Shown: in pieces, positions 1-9,942 of the stretch
Layout of the letters: the number at the start of each line of letters is the position of its first letter
Numbering within the stretch: position 1 is the first letter of the stretch
NCBI GenBank assembly: GCA_013054445.1
Contig: JAAMPI010001093.1
Coordinates: 1-19,974, forward strand
Length of the DNA stretch: 19,974 nucleotides
Reading direction: 5' to 3'
Source: Cudoniella acicularis
Taxonomy: Eukaryota > Ascomycota > Leotiomycetes > Helotiales > Helotiaceae
Program-made: the position numbers and the translations under genes
The notes under the pieces: generated by a model
The model's database searches: none
What the model was told of the DNA's origin: nothing
The model's input: only the letters and a program-made list of their open reading frames with translations

Positions 1-117
1 ATTCGGGCTATTAAAAAGGCTTAGATCGAGGCAGGGAACCGTAAAATTAGTAAGGACTCTGATTCGTCTATAGAATCTACTACTACGAGCGATTGTATAG
101 AAGTTCAAGATTCGTAG
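1..117 (+). pseudogene. 3' tail of a decayed ORF, possibly transposable-element derived
   Basis: Read from base 1, the frame gives a basic stretch (IRAIKKA, a TAG, then IEAGNRKISKDSD) followed by a Ser/Thr/acidic tail ending EVQDS and a TAG at 115-117. The internal TAG at 22-24 is one C to T change away from CAG. The AT-rich codon choice and basic-then-acidic tail resemble the C-terminal ends of fungal transposases, but no catalytic domain lies inside the window, so the family is an inference. The sequence after the stop holds two TGGTC-containing segments and a G-run with an N at 180, possibly the element's 3' non-coding end. The 5' part of the gene lies outside the window. Confidence 0.35.
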
Positions 118-360
118 ATTTAATAGGGTTGGAAGGGGGTGGTCTAGAATTAAGCGAGGTGGTCCAAATAGGGGGGGGGNGGGGACTTAGGGGAGGTGAT
201 GACTGTTGAGATGAATGAGAAAATATATATACCTTTTCAAGAATAGGGAGAACAATAGCTGTATAAGGGGGTAAAACTTTCATTGCTGTAGGTGAGTTTT
301 AGATGGTACGGTATTTGGATATCAAATATCCCACACTACGTCAATGGTCCCTAGAGCCGC

Positions 361-729
361 TTATTTAGGTGTGAAAATATGCAGGACCTTAAACCCCGGA
401 TCCGCCTCCCGAAACACCTGCCGCCAATCCTCCTCATCGCGCTCTCTAGCATTACAGATGGAAAGCACGAGCATATCCATCGCCATAGAATTCATCAATC
501 AGTCAGTATTCGATTCAGTCCCTTATCTGTTCACGCAACCCGAGTGACCCAACATAACATACCGAATCTGCCGTTCTCGCAACGGCGACACCGTCCCCGA
601 CTCCGGCAAGATCAGATCGTGAAAGAGTACCTGAGCACCAGAGCACCAGGCCGCAGCGCCGGGACCAACTGCCGCAAGATCTTCACGACGTTGGCGCTGG
701 CCCAGTTGTGGAAGATTTGCCAATTCTGC
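361..729 (-). pseudogene. C-terminal remnant of an O-methyltransferase (copy A)
   Basis: The minus strand encodes the end of a SAM-dependent O-methyltransferase of the fungal/plant COMT-like family. The upstream exon (about 563-729) reads QIFHNWASANVVKILRQLV, then LRPGA, and in another frame QVLFHDLILPESGTV and RERQIR. The downstream exon (361 to about 490) reads MAMDMLVLSICNARERDEED, then WRQVFREADPG and FTPK with a TAA at 361-363. The His of the HNW motif, the catalytic base position in this family, is present. A tandem copy of 8 bases (633-640 and 641-648) shifts the frame between PGA and QVLF. A GT donor (GTATGT, first base at 562) and a CTGAC branch-like site mark an intron of about 72 nt, but the expected AG acceptor is missing. 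The SAM-binding N-terminal part is absent. It is a truncated, broken gene. Confidence 0.85.
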
Positions 730-978
730 ATTTCTGGTAGGGTAGTCTATACGCAGGCAGTCAGAGTAATTGCTTGAATTGGCAAAGCGTATTTTAGCGA
801 GCCTATAATAGGTTTTTGACAAGACATACTCGGTATTGGAGAGATACCCTTCAAGAATTTGATCGACGCGCTATCTCCTTGCTTAAGGCACTCAAAATGA
901 AGAACGTAGAGATCGAAGAGAATAAAAATACCGCAGAAATCCTGAGCCTAATTCGCAAATAAAAGCCAGTTGAAGAAT

Positions 979-3252
979 TCAGACAATCGTGAAAGTGTAT
1001 CGGTTCGTAACCCCGTGAGATTTTTCGTACAAATCTTCTGTGATCTGGGCTTTCTCTTCAGCATTGGCTCTGCGTAGGAATGATTTGAGTATTTTGCCGC
1101 AGTCGTAAAATTTGCATGAGTAGACGCCCACTCAACAATACTGGCCGTTACTTTGACCAATTGGCTTTATTACAAGCCCTATCACCTCGCTTATGCCCCA
1201 GTCTAAATCTCTGATTCCAAAAGGCTCTTTCACCTCCCTGTAAACCTTGTATACACATATCGTGCTGAAGAGTCTCCCACGAAGCTCACGAAGCGGAACG
1301 TCTGAACTGAACTTAAATTTGGTATTCCTGATGATTATATTATTTGCCACAGTCGCGTTAAAATCACTAAGATCGGGGATGCTTACAGGAAACAAGGTAG
1401 CTCTGATTCGGACGCAACCAGGAAGCGCCTGACTCATTTCATCATCGTTCAAGTTGAGAACATTGACATTTTCAACACTCATTCGTGACTTCCAATTAGC
1501 TGATGAGTCTACCAGTAGGTGGGCCATTTCGATAACGCCTATATTACATGCCCAAGACCAAAAAGGCGGCTTGTTTTAGGAGTTGCAAACATAATTTTCT
1601 TCACCAATAGGAGATAGTGGCTCCCAAATGAGCTGCTGAACAAGTCGATATTCCCAAAGTCCTGCCAGGTACCGACACTTCATGAAGGGTTGGAAACGAC
1701 GAGCAAGCCCTGCGGCAGCAACAAGTCTATCACCCTCAAATGTCAAGGAGCATGTAGTATATGTCGATATTAATCCTATCCAGACCGCAAGGGTGTCATC
1801 TTCTGGTGTCGGCGTGGTCAAGCCTGCTCGAACTTCGAAATCCCCTTTCGGTCTCATCCATTTAACGGATCTGGGAACACCATTTGGATAGAGCTCGAAT
1901 GCACATGACTGCTGACACTCGAAAAAAATCCGACTTCTCGCGAAGTGTAGGACTCGTGGTAACAAAAGACGCTCTTGAAGTACCCAAGCACACTCCGATA
2001 ATGGTGTTTTGTGACATCGTCCCAGAGATCTTGAGAATGGACTAAATATGGCCCAACAATATGTTCTTCTTCTCAGAGGGTAGGGCATGTCGAAAAATGC
2101 GATGGAGAGGGGCCAATGAAGTTGTAACAGTAGCTTGGAGAATTTCAGGGTGACAAGTCGAGAGAGGCCGTGTAACGAAACAGCCACCACGGCTATCCCC
2201 TAGGAGACAGGGGAGTTAGTTTTTGCCTCTCTTGGAAAGTCTCAGGATAAATTTCGTTGGATTAGGAAGGTTTCGGGAGGGGTTCAGGAGAAATGATATA
2301 GTAAAACAAGGTGAAATGGGGAAGCGTAAGAACAAAGTCCCTATTAACTTACGGGACCGACTTGCCGCAATATTGCAATACGAATGAGAGTAAACGCTCT
2401 CCATGGACACCAATTCTTTCTGCCAGTCCTCCTTCGAATCCTGGATAATGCATAGCGAACTGATCCAAATGTATGAAATATTCATGACACGACTAACATG
2501 TACTGCATCTTGGAAAGTTGGGGGTAAGTCCTCCAGAGCTAGGCCGGACCCGAATGATATGACATTCGCTTTTGTGAGAGTAAGGAAGGGGCTTTTACCC
2601 CAGCAGTGGCTTAGAGTCATATAAAGCGTATCCTGAGGTAAGGTCGCAGTACTGCATAGTCCAATTGATTGGTCTCCTGGGATCCCAACATGTATTAGCC
2701 TCGTTGGAAGCCTCCGTTCCAACAATTCACCAGGTGGAGTGGAACATTGTTGATGCGTATGAATGCAATTTATAACCCAGTTCGCGGCTCGTTGTAAGCT
2801 GCTGACTGATCCAGTATCACAAGATGAATATTCCCCCTGTTTGCCAAGCTCTTCTCGTTCAGTTGCTATGACCATATCAGTCAAGCTTGAAAAGACATAA
2901 TTTGACTACCTTTGAGATTTTTAATAGGTTGAAACTGAAAATATCTCTCTATCTCAAGTCCTGCTGGTTTTCGTACATGGATAAAGCAGGGTAATTCATT
3001 CGAATCACCCAACATTTCATATACTCGTATCGCTACTTGTCCTTCAGGTGCGGCAGAACACTGGATAGGAGACTCGAAAGAAGAGATCTCGTCATCTGAA
3101 AAGTTGTGCCATAATAGAGTGCATAGCTTACAGCCGTCATTGAGCGCGGCTCGAAAAGAATAGAAATCTTGGTGACTGCTTTGAGGATAAAGGTTGGAAC
3201 GGGGTGAGATTTTCTTCTCAAAGATATGATGACAAGAGCAAAGCTTGTCCAT
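979..3252 (-). pseudogene. Decayed HET-domain (heterokaryon incompatibility) protein gene
   Basis: HET-domain proteins take part in non-self recognition and cell death in filamentous fungi. Exon 1 (2910-3252) starts at MDKLCSCHHIFE and has the family's cysteine-rich N-terminus (GCKLCTLLW). Intron 2866-2909 (GTAGTC..ATAG, 44 nt) joins LK to ATEREE. Exon 2 (2353-2865) has the core HET motifs MTLSHCWG, LPPTFQDAV, YIWISSLCIIQDS and the CNIAAS block. Intron 2200-2352 has GTAAGT, CTAAC and CTAG signals. Exon 3 (979-2199) carries CAWVLQERLLLPRVLHFA, YLAGLW, PFWSWA and a C-terminus ending YTFTIV. It is broken by a frame change upstream of the WVLQER motif (about 2030-2110), a TAA at 1576-1578 just before WSWA, and a TGA at 1132-1134. 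An earlier upstream start (3384) is open but overlaps methyltransferase copy B, so the internal Met is preferred. The frame stays readable after both stops, which argues that this is recent decay of one gene. Confidence 0.88.
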
Positions 3253-3367
3253 TTGATGAGCATTATATTGTAGGGAAGAAAAGGTTCTGCGGAGGTTGAG
3301 GTTGAGGTTGCAGAGGGAAAAAGCAACACTGAGCCTCGTGCGGCGAACAGGCATCAGCATCAGCGGT

Positions 3368-3620
3368 CGAGTACTCGTGCACATGCACCACTTGAACCTC
3401 CCGGAGCCGAGAACGGATAAGGGAACGGCTGACGGAAACTAAATAGAATGCTGACCGATGAATCCAGGGCGTTGGATATGCTCATGCTTTCCCTCTATAA
3501 TGTGAGGAGGATTGAGGGCAGATGTTCCAGGAGGCGGATCCGCAACTCAAGGTCATTCGTATTTTCACGCCCATGGGGCGCCGCGACGGCGGCCCTGGGG
3601 ATCATCGACTTGGTGGGTGA
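3368..3620 (+). pseudogene. C-terminal remnant of an O-methyltransferase (copy B)
   Basis: On the plus strand, RVLVHMHHLNLPEPRT matches the same segment as copy A's QVLFHDLILPESGT. After an intron-like stretch with a CTGAC branch site and a CAG acceptor at 3465-3467, ALDMLMLSLYN follows. A frame change then leads to QMFQEADPQLKVIRIFTPMG, aligning with copy A's WRQVFREADPG..FTPK. The Trp codon of the EDW motif is now TGA (3513-3515), a G to A change. Several bases of the ARERDEE segment are missing. After IFTP it runs on for about 18 residues to a TGA at 3618-3620. It is a paralogue of copy A rather than a fresh duplicate, since many codons differ. Both fragments are truncated on the side facing the HET gene. 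Confidence 0.8.
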
Positions 3621-4077
3621 GAGGGGGAGTTGGCTAAATTAATTGTAGTAGGACCGAGAACAAAATAGAATACTTTGCTTATAGTTACTGCTTGCCCGAT
3701 GGTTCTTGCACGCTGTAAGGTATGACGGGAGAGAGTCTCGCATAAAATGCCACGAGGAAAACACGCGCCAGGGTACGTGATATTTCCTGCATTACATCTC
3801 CGAAGCATCAACACGTTTTGCAGTGTATCTGCAAAGCATCTATTTCTCTTGCCATTTTTTTTAGAAGTGAAATTCGAATACAATTAAAAGTTATACTCTA
3901 AAATTCTATGTCTGTTTTTCGTGAACTTCATGGGTGGTCCAAAGTCATGGTTTTCAAAATTTGGCGTGAGCTTTTGTCTATCCGTGCGGTTGGCATTGGC
4001 TTAGTAGCTTTCGGCGATTGAAGTGAGAGGATTTTGTACAACAGGGTGCAATGGCGTGTATTCGTTATACATCTGCA
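3621..4077. other. Intergenic stretch between methyltransferase remnant and esterase
   Basis: I see no supportable gene. There is an A/T-rich patch around 3850-3900. The short open frames have no recognisable motif. It lies downstream of both the plus-strand methyltransferase remnant and the minus-strand esterase. Confidence 0.5.
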
Positions 4078-5927
4078 TCAATACCTCTTAGCATGCTGGT
4101 CCAAAAACAAAATTGACAACATGCCAGGAAGAAAAAGGGAAAGGAAGAACTCACTGTTTGACACCTCTCATTATAATCACCCGTCTCCCCATACAAAATC
4201 TCCGTCTCGTTCCCTGGAACACCAAGCAAAGCCACCGTCCCTGAATGCGGGGTAACCTTGTCCCATCCGGGGCCCGCAGAAGGATTCTTAACCCATTCAA
4301 CAAGCCAATCATTCATAGAGTCGGCAAGCGCCTGCTCTGGCGCCGTGACATTGGTTAACGCGTCGAAACATTCGTTTCCGCCCAGGAAGAATGGAATTTT
4401 GGTCTCGTGAGTAGGAGCAATGCTAGAAATGCCGACGACGTTATCGTATTCGCCGAAGAAGCGGTAGACCCAAGTATCCTGCTGCAAGGAGCGGAGATCG
4501 ATCAGGTAATCGACTGCACAATCGAAGCGTGCATCGCCGTATTGGGTACCGGATTCGAGGGAGGCGGTGGAAAAATCAGAGGCGTTGTAATGGGCGATCA
4601 TTACATCGTCTAGAATGTGAGCGACGTCAGTGTCAAAAGTGTTGATCCAGGAGGAGAAATTTGTGTTCTCGCCGCTGTAAACAATGCTAAAGATTGTTCC
4701 TTCGCCGTTGGAATTACCCGTCAAGAGTGGGACGTGGGTAGGGTATTTTCCGGCTTTGAGTCGATCGACATAGTTGGAATAACGGGTTATATCATCGATG
4801 GCGGGTGAGAACCAAGTGTTGGTTGTGGAATTGAAGTAGGTGGTTTCGAAATCGTAGAGATCTACCTGTCGAAGGCAATCAAGTTAACCAGTTCCATTCC
4901 CGCAACCAACCTCTGAAGCAACGACATCAAGTTCAACACCCACCGGAGCATATGCTGGGCCCGACTTTGCGTTGGCACTCATTTCCATAGCGCCTGCGAG
5001 CCAGGCGTCAGGGTGATTCCATAAGTAATCAACCTATTTGAAAGGTTAGCATAGCAATTCCGAATTTGAGGTAATGCAACTTGCCTGAACGCCGCCAGAT
5101 GAGCGTCCTGTAAGTACAATGTGGTCTGGATTACCGCCAAAAGCTGTATGCATTAGCAATTTGATTCTCGGTTGTTTTTTTTGGCCCACCTTGAATGTTG
5201 TCGTGGATCCAATCCATAGCTTTATTCACATCTAGAATGCCAAAATTTTTGGGATGTACCGTTCAGCTCGGCTGCACTAGGGGAAGCGAACACGCTCTCA
5301 CGCATATTGAAGGAGGCGAAAACAACCCCCTTTCTTGCAAAATCATTGCCTTGAAATTGCGGATTGCTACTTGAACCTGTGACCATTGCACCGCCATAAA
5401 TATACACGAAGACCTAGGGAAGTTAGCGTGCAAACTCGCGAGTTAATTCATACCAAAACCTACAGGTAGGTTCTCTCTAGATGCAGATGCCAGACATTTA
5501 TGCTCAAGCAGTCTTCACCCTGTTGGGTGTAAGTTGTTCCAGTGATTGCTTGTGGACATGTTGGGCTATATGATGAAGCATTGTAAATAGACAACGAGAA
5601 AGAAGGATCCTGGGGTTCTCGCCACCTAAGATATTTCAGCAATCGTTCCGACGAAATCGTTAATCAGGAGAAGGCTTGATAGGAAGTCCGGGTAATAAGG
5701 GCACATGTCTTACCTGTTATTTCCACCAGTTGTTGCGGCAAAAGGAATGCCAGGGAAAACAGAGCTACCATGCGCATCCTCAAAACCACTGACCTGTCCC
5801 TGATTCGTCAAGGCCGTCGGGAAGTTTCCCCACCAATCGTGCATGTACATCCAGCTTGAGCATTAAAGTGAGATCTCAGCGTCGATGCCAGGCACAAAGC
5901 CCTTTGAAACAATTGTGTAAACCCCAT
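4078..5927 (-). pseudogene. Type-B carboxylesterase/lipase gene, six exons, broken
   Basis: It encodes an alpha/beta-hydrolase of the carboxylesterase type-B family, probably secreted: MGFTQLFQRALCLASTL looks like a leader. Exons on the minus strand: 5927-5714, 5625-5464, 5413-5190, 5143-5085, 5033-4155 and 4095-4078. Motifs in order are SSVFPGIPFAATTGGNNRW, GEDCLSINVW, LPVFVYIYGGAM (oxyanion hole), NPDHIVLTGRSSGG (GxSxG nucleophile), VDYLWNHPDAWLAG, NSNGEG (acid) and APTHETKIPFFLGG (His). Breaks: +1 base in the C run at 5828-5831, one base lost next to the Trp codon near 5489-5492, +1 base in the T run at 5246-5250, and a TAA at 4884-4886 where GQLDCLR is expected. The intron at 5034-5084 has a GC donor. 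The last intron (4096-4154) is less certain; reading through gives a stop at 4065. The catalytic triad is preserved, so decay appears recent or partly a base-calling artefact. Confidence 0.88.
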
Positions 5928-7614
5928 GGTGCTGAACGAGAGTTGTTGGAGTCTCTGAGGAGCGAAGATTAGCAGCACACGCGGGAGATGGCTATATTAT
6001 AGCACAAGCTCAATTGATCAAGGGTGAGCTTGTTAAGAGAAGGACGAAAGAAGAATGAATGGGCCCAAGAGGGGAAGATGCTCTGAGCTATAACGATTTT
6101 AATCTTGCCAAGAGAACCCTGCTTGGCAAAAATGGGGAAATATGAAAGATGATAAAAACTGAAGACGGTACGGTAATAATTTCCCAGCGAAATCACAAGT
6201 AGGGACGCCCGTGTGTGGATGGCAAGCTCTAAAGAACATCCGTTATCTTCGCAGATAACTCGAGAACGCAAAGCTTCCAAAGAAAGTATATCTCATCTTT
6301 GAATTTGAAATTTCTAACTTGAGAAACAATAGTCAATCCGTGCTACACAAAGGCTGAGCATCAATCGCTGAATTGCTACTTCCTTGAGCTGGAGTAACAT
6401 GCCGTACGGCAACAGAACGGAACCTGAGCTAGGAACGCCGCGTCAAGGTGGTGTGGAGTTTGGCAATAATAAGAAGTGCCCCCTTTTGAATCCTTCAGCC
6501 ATGGAAATATGGATGGCCGGGCTATTATCGGGAGTCGAGAGAGCTCGGATTGCATGCGACGGCCACTTAGCGATTGACATCAGGTAGAGCTCGAAAAGAG
6601 ATTGCGAGGAAACGAGGCAAGGTGGCAATAAGCAGACCTCGCCATAAGGGTTCGCATAGGGAGATTCAAGACTCAGAACCCACCCGCGTTTCTCGAGAAG
6701 TAGCTAGGGTTGAAGTGATGTGGTGATGTTTGTCCATTTGCTGATGGAAATCTTGACGTTGAAGATTTAGGGTGAGGCGAGATGAGAGCCTGAGGTCATA
6801 AACAGTAGTGCCCGCTGTTCATTGGTCAGGACTGCTTATGTAATTCATCCCGACAACTTCCCAGTTTTCTCGCCTGCAACAGCAACCCCAACCGCCCACT
6901 GCTGCGGAAGTTCCTCTGCAAACTCCCAAGCTCCCAAGCTCGAAATTTGCAGAGCTTTGTTACACGAATGACGACACCTACGTGTAGGCATACTTCTACA
7001 TGACGGTTCACGAGTACCAGCTGGAAATTGTTACTACTCAGTATAGGAAAGTCACTACTGGTTCTAACAATCCACCGCGGACGTTTGGAGATTATATCTC
7101 CTGGTTTGATTTTCAACCGGGTCATCCAATTTCTCAGTCAAGAAACGTAAAGTACGGCACCGAATGCAAGTTCAATTCCAGGCCAAGGAACCATTCAGAT
7201 TCTCCGGTATTTAAATTACACAGATAGGGTGTTCTACTCTTCTCGGAGCCCCGAAACATACACTTTCATGTTTTATATAACACGCAATGTATGAGCCTTG
7301 CACGCCGATCATTTTTCCTCCGAAAACCTCCTCCAACATAGGGTTACATGGCAACACCATGCTGCAGGCTGTCAAGGCTTGTGTGCAATCTCTGGGAAGA
7401 AAGGAGAGCCTACTTCCATTCCTACTTTGATTGCGTGAAGACCTTTTCGTATCTCTGGCTATCGCACAATTTCTATGAATATTAAAGATCAAGCGCCCCT
7501 CTTCGAAGCTCTGGGCTGGCTTCTTCTAACTGCTCCACACCCTCCACATTCATGCAAGACTTTATACAGGAAATACTCTGATCAGTGTCCAGGAACAGTA
7601 AGCTTTGCCCCACA
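5928..7614. other. Long intergenic region between two divergent genes
   Basis: It separates the start of the minus-strand esterase from the start of the plus-strand membrane-protein gene, so it should contain both promoters. I see no protein motif in its open frames (the longest is about 103 codons on the minus strand at 5969-6280), no tRNA-like fold and no clear element termini. A short direct repeat (CTCCCAAG twice) sits near 6925-6940. Confidence 0.5.
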
Positions 7615-8866
7615 ATGGCTTTGGGTGAAGGTCAAATCGTAAGTCCAAAGGAAGCGAGTCGAATGGATTCCTAAATGGAATGCTAACTAAGATTTCGTGG
7701 TATGTTTGTACTATGGCGGCGCTGGTCTTCTTGATTATTCGAATGGTTGTAAAATGGCGCAAGTTCCAGACATTCAGCATCGAAGATTATTTCCTCATCC
7801 TCGCAGCATCATGTCTAGTAGGTGATCTTGCTATACAGCAATATATGTGGAATCTTGGTATGATAACCATCACAATCACAACCACAAACATGATTTGCTA
7901 ATCGAATATTTAGGAATGGCTAGCCATGGCACAGCATCCTCCGAGAACTTGAAGCATATCATGCAGGTAAGAGGCCTCGGAACAATTGAAAGAATTGGCA
8001 GTTTCTGACTCTTAGTAGATGATCATACCAGGTTCAGCCCTGTACGTGATCTCTTTATGGCTATCAAAATTGCACTGGTATGTTGAAATGCCGCTTTGCC
8101 AAAATTACAACTAATAATAGTGTAAGGTCACCTTCTACAAGAGAATTTCCGCAAGGACAGGGTTGCAGAAGGTCTACAATGCTGTCCTCGGATTCTTAGC
8201 TGTGTCATGGACTGTCATCTTCTTCGATATTATATTCCAATTCTTCCTAGTCGATCGCAAATGGACCACAGATCCTTCGCAAACATGCTCTACCCAAGCT
8301 TCAGAAATCAACTACTGGCTCACTATTTTCCTCTATATCGGCACCGATGTTGTCATAATTATCCTTCCAATCTCCATGGTTGCCAAACTCCAAATGCCTC
8401 TAAAACAGAAATTCGGGGTCGCAGGCATGTTTGCACTTGGTCTATTCGTCGTCATTGTAAGTATCGTGCGCGCTTATTATAGCAAACTTAACCAAAGAAT
8501 GCTCACCTATACATTCTCGATGATCGAAACGGCCGTGGCTATCATTGCCACCTGCCTACCAGTCCTTCAAACATTATTACTAGGACACATATCGAGAGTT
8601 GGGACATCGTCTGCTGGAAGACACTATGAATTGAGTTCAAGGAGACTTGGGCATGGAACACATCAGAACAATACGTACGTTACTGGAGTGTGAAAAAGGG
8701 TCGCGGCTCGGAGGATGAGTTGATGAAGGAAGGAGCGTCTGTTTCGTCAATTGGGAAAGCCGTCAGCGATCCACAGGGGATTACAGTGGCAAGAGAATAC
8801 CAGGTTACTGAAGAGCCCGAGGGTGAAGGTAAGGAACGGTTCACTTCTAGGGCCGAAATGATTTGA
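7615..8866 (+). pseudogene. Rhodopsin-domain (fungal seven-helix) integral membrane protein, frameshifted
   Basis: It belongs to the large fungal family of seven-helix proteins annotated as rhodopsin-domain or Pth11-like integral membrane proteins; ligand and role are unknown. Exons are 7615/7680-7857, 7914-7966, 8019-8077 and 8127-8866, with introns of 56, 52 and 49 nt. Helices seen: WYVCTMAALVFLIIRMVV, YFLILAASCLVGDLAI, ALYVISLWLSK, VLGFLAVSWTVIFFDIIF, INYWLTIFLYIGTDVVIIIL, VAGMFALGLFVVIVSIV and IETAVAIIATCLPVLQTLLL. Exon 3 is one base short: the family's KLALVTFYKR would need TTG-GCA-CTG, but the sequence has TTGCACTG. A second base is missing at 8690-8692, where GVWKKGRGSEDELM is split by a TGA. 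The cytoplasmic tail then continues in the next frame to AEMI and TGA at 8864-8866. The first exon is open from ATG 7680, but ATG 7615 in another frame (MALGEGQIVSPKEAS) may be the original start, implying a third frame change. Confidence 0.82.
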
Positions 8867-9225
8867 ACGAATATATGAATTATGTATCAGTTATGAGTAG
8901 CTTGGCGTTTAACAGTTGTGGATGGTTTTCCGGTTGGAATTTATCGATTGGAACTGAATTCTCCCGGCATATGCTCTCTATGGGATGAGAACACCAAGGC
9001 TTCTCTCTACTCTCACGAGGCCATGGAATTATTTGGGTTTTTCTCGGTCCTATCTTCCTGGTTGATAGGCAAATGGCGTTGCAAGCCAGCCTCATCCTCG
9101 CCCTTCCTGAAAACTTGAAAGGACTATGACTCAGCTAGATCGCAGACTAAAAAATGCTAGCAATGCTAAACTACGTGCATTTAACAAACATGGCGAAACA
9201 GCCAGCATAATTCCAACTTATCTGC

Positions 9226-9242
9226 TATATATATATATATAT
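9226..9242. repeat. (TA)n microsatellite, about 8 units
   Basis: This is an uninterrupted alternating TA tract in non-coding DNA upstream of the Zn2Cys6 gene. Confidence 0.95.
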
Positions 9243-9304
9243 CGATCATACAGGCTGAGGTTCGGATTGACACTTTGGGCCATTGCCACCCATTTTGCTT
9301 CAGT

Positions 9305-9328
9305 CACGTGCACCGGAGTTGACCTCCG
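9305..9328. promoter_or_regulatory. CACGTG E-box beside a CGG-N9-CCG inverted triplet
   Basis: CACGTG occupies 9305-9310. The inverted triplet is CGG at 9314-9316 and CCG at 9326-9328, within five-base arms CGGAG and CTCCG separated by five bases. E-boxes bind bHLH factors, and CGG triplets in inverted orientation are typical Zn2Cys6 dimer sites. It lies about 615 bases upstream of the Zn2Cys6 gene, so a regulatory role is possible, but the pattern is short and could occur by chance. Confidence 0.25.
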
Positions 9329-9942
9329 CAATTTCAATTTCCGTGGTGTTTCTTCCACAATTCGATGCGCACTCGGAACAATCGCAATCGCAATCCACGA
9401 AGGCTTTCGCACGCACGAAATGGCGTCTTGAGCCATCAACTCTTCCTCGCATTGTTCTCGATTAAGAGAGATGCAGCTCCCGGACCCTGGTCTCGATGTT
9501 GCGAGGTGCTGGTTGGTTGTTCAATCTTCGAGGACCCCTCCATCTACTTAAGAGTTGGAAGGGTCTAGAGTCTGGACTAGCTACATTGGATTTGCATAAG
9601 CTTCTCTGCGACCGAAGAAGGGTCCTGGTGGCCCTGTTCTTCAATATTGGTCAGTCCTGGCATTTTTCTCTTTCTGCTGCTTTCTCAAACAACACCTCAG
9701 CTTCCTGTAGGCTGGAGGCATCTCGGGAGTGAGCTGATCATTAACTATCACAGCACATCCAAGGCCAACGTTCCACCAAAGGACCTCACATATACGTCAT
9801 CCCTGAGCCTGCCACTACCGTCTGAATCGAATTCAACCAAGTCCGCCCACTCTCAATATTCTCCTGCTGCGTGTTCTCTGCATTTCCCTGACGCCACAGA
9901 CACGCCAGAACTGCTTCTCGTCGTAAAAACCTCTTATACCAT

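Larger units (their letters stand above)
8867..9942. other. Intergenic region upstream of the Zn2Cys6 gene
   Basis: I see no recognisable protein. It contains a (TA)8 tract, a CACGTG palindrome next to a CGG-N9-CCG inverted triplet, and a pyrimidine-rich stretch (about 9660-9900) that probably belongs to the promoter or 5' leader of the following regulator. Confidence 0.5.

Noticed and set aside
3253..3384. N-terminal extension of the HET frame to 3384
   Set aside because: The extension overlaps the start of methyltransferase copy B on the other strand and lacks HET-family sequence. The internal Met at 3252 leads directly into the Cys-rich N-terminus.
5969..6280. 103-codon minus-strand frame upstream of the esterase
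   Set aside because: No motif or homology that I recognise; position fits the promoter or leader of the esterase.
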